From assembly GCF_007120195.1 (NCBI RefSeq), contig NZ_SKOG01000105.1, positions 1 to 51,286 on the forward strand: a DNA stretch of 51,286 nucleotides, read 5' to 3'. The notes beneath the pieces were generated by a model that saw only the letters and a list, made by a program, of their open reading frames with translations, had not been told where the DNA came from and did not search any database. This DNA comes from Aquisalimonas sp. (GTDB lineage: Bacteria > Pseudomonadota > Gammaproteobacteria > Nitrococcales > Aquisalimonadaceae). The first letter of the stretch is position 1. The number at the start of each line of letters is the position of its first letter. This document shows, piece after piece, positions 48,706-51,286 of this stretch. The position numbers were made by a program, and so were the translations under genes.

Positions 48706-50636
48706 TCATTGCCACTGCGGGTCACGTGGATCACGGCAAGACATCGCTGGTCAAGGCGCTAACCGGCGTTGATACCGATCGACTGGAGGAAGAGAAGCGG
48801 CGCAGCCTCACCATCGAGCCGGGGTTCGCCTATGTACAAGCCGGTAGCGACCAACTTCTCGGATTTGTCGATGTGCCTGGCCACGCGCGTTTTATCCGCA
48901 ACATGCTCGCCGGCATCTCCGTCCTGGACTTTGCCCTGTTGGTGGTCGCGGCGGACGATGGCCCCATGCCCCAGACCGCCGAGCACGTTGCCATTCTGGA
49001 GTTGCTCGGCCTGCAACAGGGTGCGGTCGCCATCACCAAGATCGACCGCGTAGCGCCTGGGCGTGTCGGGGCGGTGGCCGATGAGGTGGCAACCCTGCTG
49101 GCGGGCGGCCGGCTCCGTGAGGCACCAGTTTTTTCGGTCGCGCCGCCGATCGGCAGGGGGATCGCTGCGCTGCGGGATCACTTGCTGACGATCAGCCGCA
49201 CATTAGCTGCGCACCCAGCGAACGGGTATTTCCGCATGGCTGTGGATCGGAGCTTCACGCTCAGTGGCGTGGGCCGCGTGGTGACCGGCGCGGTGTCTGC
49301 GGGCACTACGCAGGTGGGCGATCAACTGGTGATCTCCCCCCAGGGCATCAGCGTGCGCATCCGCGGAATCCACAGCAACGGCCAGCGATCGGAATCGGCG
49401 CGCGCCGGGATGCGCTGCGCGCTCAATATCACCGCCAGCGACACCCGCCATGCGGAGGCGGGGCGTGGCGACTGGCTGGTGGCCGGACCGGCGCACGCGC
49501 CCACCGCGATGTTTGACACCCGGCTGCAGGTGCTTGCCACGGAGCAGCGACCCCTTTGCCATTGGGCACCCGTTCGCTTGCACATCGGCGCCGCGGCGGT
49601 GAACGCGCGCGCGGTTCCCCTGGAAGGCCGCCACATCGAGCCAGGCGCAATGGGTTTGGCGCAATTGGTGCTCGATTGCCCGATCAACGCCGTCCACGGT
49701 GACCGCTTCGTGCTGCGGGATCCATCCGCACAGCGGACCGTCGCCGGAGGCCTCGTTGTCGACCCATTCGCCGTGAAGCGGGGACGCAGCAAACCCGAAC
49801 GCCGCGCGCGGCTGTCCGCCATGTCAGGCTCGACACCGCGAGGTGCGCTGTCGGCGTTGCTTGCCATCGACTCGGCGGGAGTCAATCTCGATTGCTTCAC
49901 CCGGGCTTACAACCTCACGCAGGAAGAGGCGCAGACGCTCTACCAGGCATTGCCGATGCAGCGCATTGTTCACGGTGAGGGTGCGATCGGCCTGACACCC
50001 GGCCACTGGCAGGCCCTTCGCGAGCGCGTGCGCGCGGCACTGCACGATCAGCACGCTCAGCACCCGGCGAGTCTCGGCCTGAGTGAGGCTGCGCTGGTGA
50101 CCAGGCTTGGTGAGATGGACGCGCCCCCGGCGATCCGTGCGGCCATCCGCTCGATGTTGGCACAAGGCGAGGCGGTTCGCGATGGTTTCAGCCTGCGCCT
50201 GCCCGATCATCAGCCGCGTCTGTCCACAAGCGATGCCGCGCTGCTGGAGGCCGTTTGCGAGGTGCTGCGCTGCGCCAACTTACGGCCGCCGGTCGTCGGC
50301 AAACTGGCTGAATCGCTCGAGATGGAACAGATAGCCCTTCGCGAGTCCCTGGAACGTTTCGCCCATCTGGGTTATCTCGTGCGTGTGGCACCCAACCGCT
50401 TTTTCCTGCCGGAAACCTTGGCGGCACTGGCGCGTATCGCGGCCGAACTTGCCGCTGAGTCGCTGGAGGGGACGTTCGATGCGGCCGCCTATCGCGACCG
50501 CTCCGGCATCGGGCGTAACGTCACCATCCAGGTGCTGGAATTCCTGGATCGCGCCGGCATCACGCGATTCGCCGGGGATCGGCGCAGCATGGCACCGGGA
50601 GCCGTTGCGTACCACGGCGGTGCTGGTACTGTGTAG
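48702..50636 (+). CDS. selB: Selenocysteine-specific elongation factor SelB
   Basis: GTPase that brings selenocysteyl-tRNA to ribosomes at UGA codons followed by a SECIS hairpin. EF-Tu-like domains 1-3: P-loop GHVDHGKTSLVKAL at the N-terminus, switch-2 DVPGHARFIRNML, ITKIDRV, and the selenocysteinyl-specific domain 2 and 3 strands; then four winged-helix domains (about residues 380-644) that bind the SECIS RNA, with the last ending YRDRSGIGRNVTIQVLEFLD in the conserved form RSGIGRN. 644 residues, close to E. coli (614). Start overlaps the selA stop. Confidence 0.96.
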   Translation: MIIATAGHVDHGKTSLVKALTGVDTDRLEEEKRRSLTIEPGFAYVQAGSDQLLGFVDVPGHARFIRNMLAGISVLDFALLVVAADDGPMPQTAEHVAILELLGLQQGAVAITKIDRVAPGRVGAVADEVATLLAGGRLREAPVFSVAPPIGRGIAALRDHLLTISRTLAAHPANGYFRMAVDRSFTLSGVGRVVTGAVSAGTTQVGDQLVISPQGISVRIRGIHSNGQRSESARAGMRCALNITASDTRHAEAGRGDWLVAGPAHAPTAMFDTRLQVLATEQRPLCHWAPVRLHIGAAAVNARAVPLEGRHIEPGAMGLAQLVLDCPINAVHGDRFVLRDPSAQRTVAGGLVVDPFAVKRGRSKPERRARLSAMSGSTPRGALSALLAIDSAGVNLDCFTRAYNLTQEEAQTLYQALPMQRIVHGEGAIGLTPGHWQALRERVRAALHDQHAQHPASLGLSEAALVTRLGEMDAPPAIRAAIRSMLAQGEAVRDGFSLRLPDHQPRLSTSDAALLEAVCEVLRCANLRPPVVGKLAESLEMEQIALRESLERFAHLGYLVRVAPNRFFLPETLAALARIAAELAAESLEGTFDAAAYRDRSGIGRNVTIQVLEFLDRAGITRFAGDRRSMAPGAVAYHGGAGTV

Positions 50637-50672
50637 GCGCCACATGTCGGCGCATGACCGCGGTGCTTTGCT

Positions 50673-51107
50673 ATGGCGATACTGCAGATACACGCACAGT
50701 TGCAGGCGGACTGCCACGACCTTGGCCGTATCGCTTCGTGCCAGGTGCTGTTGCACACGAACCCGGGCGTGCCTTGGTATATTGTCGTTCCGGAGACGGC
50801 AGCGCTTGAGCTCCACGAGTTGACGCTGCGGGAGCGCCTGGAGGTCGATCGCATCACCGACTCCCTTGCCCGTTTCATCAAACACCACCACCGTTCCCAG
50901 CGCATTAATGTCGCGGCCATCGGCAATCGGGTACCGCAACTGCATATACACGTCGTGGGTCGCTCGCCAGGCGACCCGTGTTGGCCGGACGTGGTCTGGG
51001 GTAACCTGCCACCGGCCGCTGCAAGGTGCATGAGCGAACTTCGCGCCATTCAGACCGCGCTGGATGGGGCCCTGGCAGACGAGAGCGAGCGCTGCGACCA
51101 CTCGTGA
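50673..51107 (+). CDS. HIT-domain nucleotide-binding protein
   Basis: Histidine-triad superfamily protein of 144 residues, probably a nucleotide hydrolase or transferase. The active-site strand is PQLHIHVVGR (Gln89, His91, His93), so the first of the three histidines is Gln, a variant common in a proteobacterial HIT subfamily that keeps the catalytic His. Also seen: PWYIVVPE, the early strand, and LHELTLRER. 36 bases after selB on the same strand; a link with selenium is not evident. Confidence 0.85.
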   Translation: MAILQIHAQLQADCHDLGRIASCQVLLHTNPGVPWYIVVPETAALELHELTLRERLEVDRITDSLARFIKHHHRSQRINVAAIGNRVPQLHIHVVGRSPGDPCWPDVVWGNLPPAAARCMSELRAIQTALDGALADESERCDHS

Positions 51108-51151
51108 CCGTTCCTTCAATGGCCCGGCGCTGGTGAAATAGCGCGAAGAAA

Positions 51152-51183
51152 ATGTTGCATCGCAACATTCCCGCTGCTATAGT
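51152..51183 (+). promoter_or_regulatory. Promoter overlapped by a perfect inverted repeat (PhaR-like operator)
   Basis: TTGCAT (51155-51160) and TATAGT (51178-51183), 17 bases apart, form a promoter. ATGTTGC (51152-51158), spacer ATC, GCAACAT (51162-51168) is a perfect inverted repeat lying over the -35 box, as expected for a repressor site. TTGC-N-GCAA-type sites are bound by the polyhydroxyalkanoate repressor PhaR ahead of phasin genes; the downstream gene fits. Confidence 0.55.
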
Positions 51184-51251
51184 GCACCGCAACAAGGTTG
51201 GAGAAGGGCTCCAGACCTTGTCAGAATCCGCAACCAAATGAGGTTTTAGCC

Positions 51252-51286
51252 ATGAGCAACCCAACGATCAATCAGGTCAACGAGCA
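51252..51286 (+). CDS. Start of a phasin-like gene (truncated by window end)
   Basis: ATG at 51252 after GAGG, encoding MSNPTINQVNE before the window ends. Eleven residues are too few for firm assignment. The polar, Gln/Asn-rich start and the strong promoter with a TTGC/GCAA operator suggest a phasin, the granule-coating protein of polyhydroxyalkanoate stores. Confidence 0.35.
   Translation, partial: MSNPTINQVNE

Noticed and set aside
42855-51286. A selC (tRNA-Sec) gene near selA/selB
   Set aside because: I looked on both strands in the gaps for a long acceptor/variable arm and a TCA anticodon with a GGTTCRA T-arm and saw none.

Overview
The window is chromosomal DNA of a high-GC gammaproteobacterium. 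The order rpsB-tsf-pyrH-frr-uppS-cdsA-dxr-rseP-bamA-skp-lpxD-fabZ-lpxA-lpxB-rnhB-dnaE-accA-tilS-pyrG-kdsA-eno-ftsB-ispD-ispF-truD-surE-pcm is the classic gammaproteobacterial backbone. The acidic proteins and a CsbD gene fit a halophilic or alkaliphilic purple-sulfur-bacterial relative (Ectothiorhodospiraceae-like). That placement is inference from gene content, not from a database search.

Layout. 1-9.8 kb, minus strand: a YeeE/YedE sulfur-type transporter, an MFS transporter, then dapE-yffB-dapD-dapC (lysine/diaminopimelate), glnD (nitrogen signalling) and map. A divergent promoter region at 9.8-10.1 kb carries a good sigma-70 promoter and a hairpin that covers the rpsB Shine-Dalgarno. 10.1-24.9 kb, plus strand: translation factors, isoprenoid and phospholipid enzymes, outer-membrane assembly (rseP, bamA, skp) and lipid A synthesis. 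25.0-27.9 kb, minus strand: an inserted three-gene operon, gnnB-gnnA-lpxA2, predicted to make UDP-GlcNAc3N and acylate it, so this organism has two LpxA proteins and probably a 2,3-diamino-sugar lipid A. 28.1-42.9 kb: the rest of the housekeeping block, with an Smr-domain gene overlapping the end of truD on the opposite strand.

42.9-51.3 kb, accessory. The usual nlpD-rpoS genes after pcm are absent. In their place are a CsbD protein, a 26-residue membrane microprotein missed by length-limited ORF calling, an orphan TRAP substrate-binding protein, and a divergent operon that is the centre of interest: a thioredoxin-domain fusion protein, a UGSC-family selenoprotein read through an in-frame TGA, selA and selB, followed by a HIT protein and the start of a phasin-like gene. 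The UGSC gene would be called as two broken ORFs by ordinary annotation; read as selenocysteine it is one 174-residue protein with the motif Sec-Gly-Ser-Cys, translationally coupled to the thioredoxin-fusion gene and followed by its own decoding genes. The module looks like a thioredoxin-linked selenoenzyme of unknown substrate.

A recurring short palindrome (consensus CTAGTGtCCTGtaACCGA and its inverse) sits exactly on the stop codon of several genes (yffB, lpxD, dnaE; shorter forms at accA and yeeE). No rRNA, tRNA (including selC), CRISPR array or intact insertion sequence was seen.
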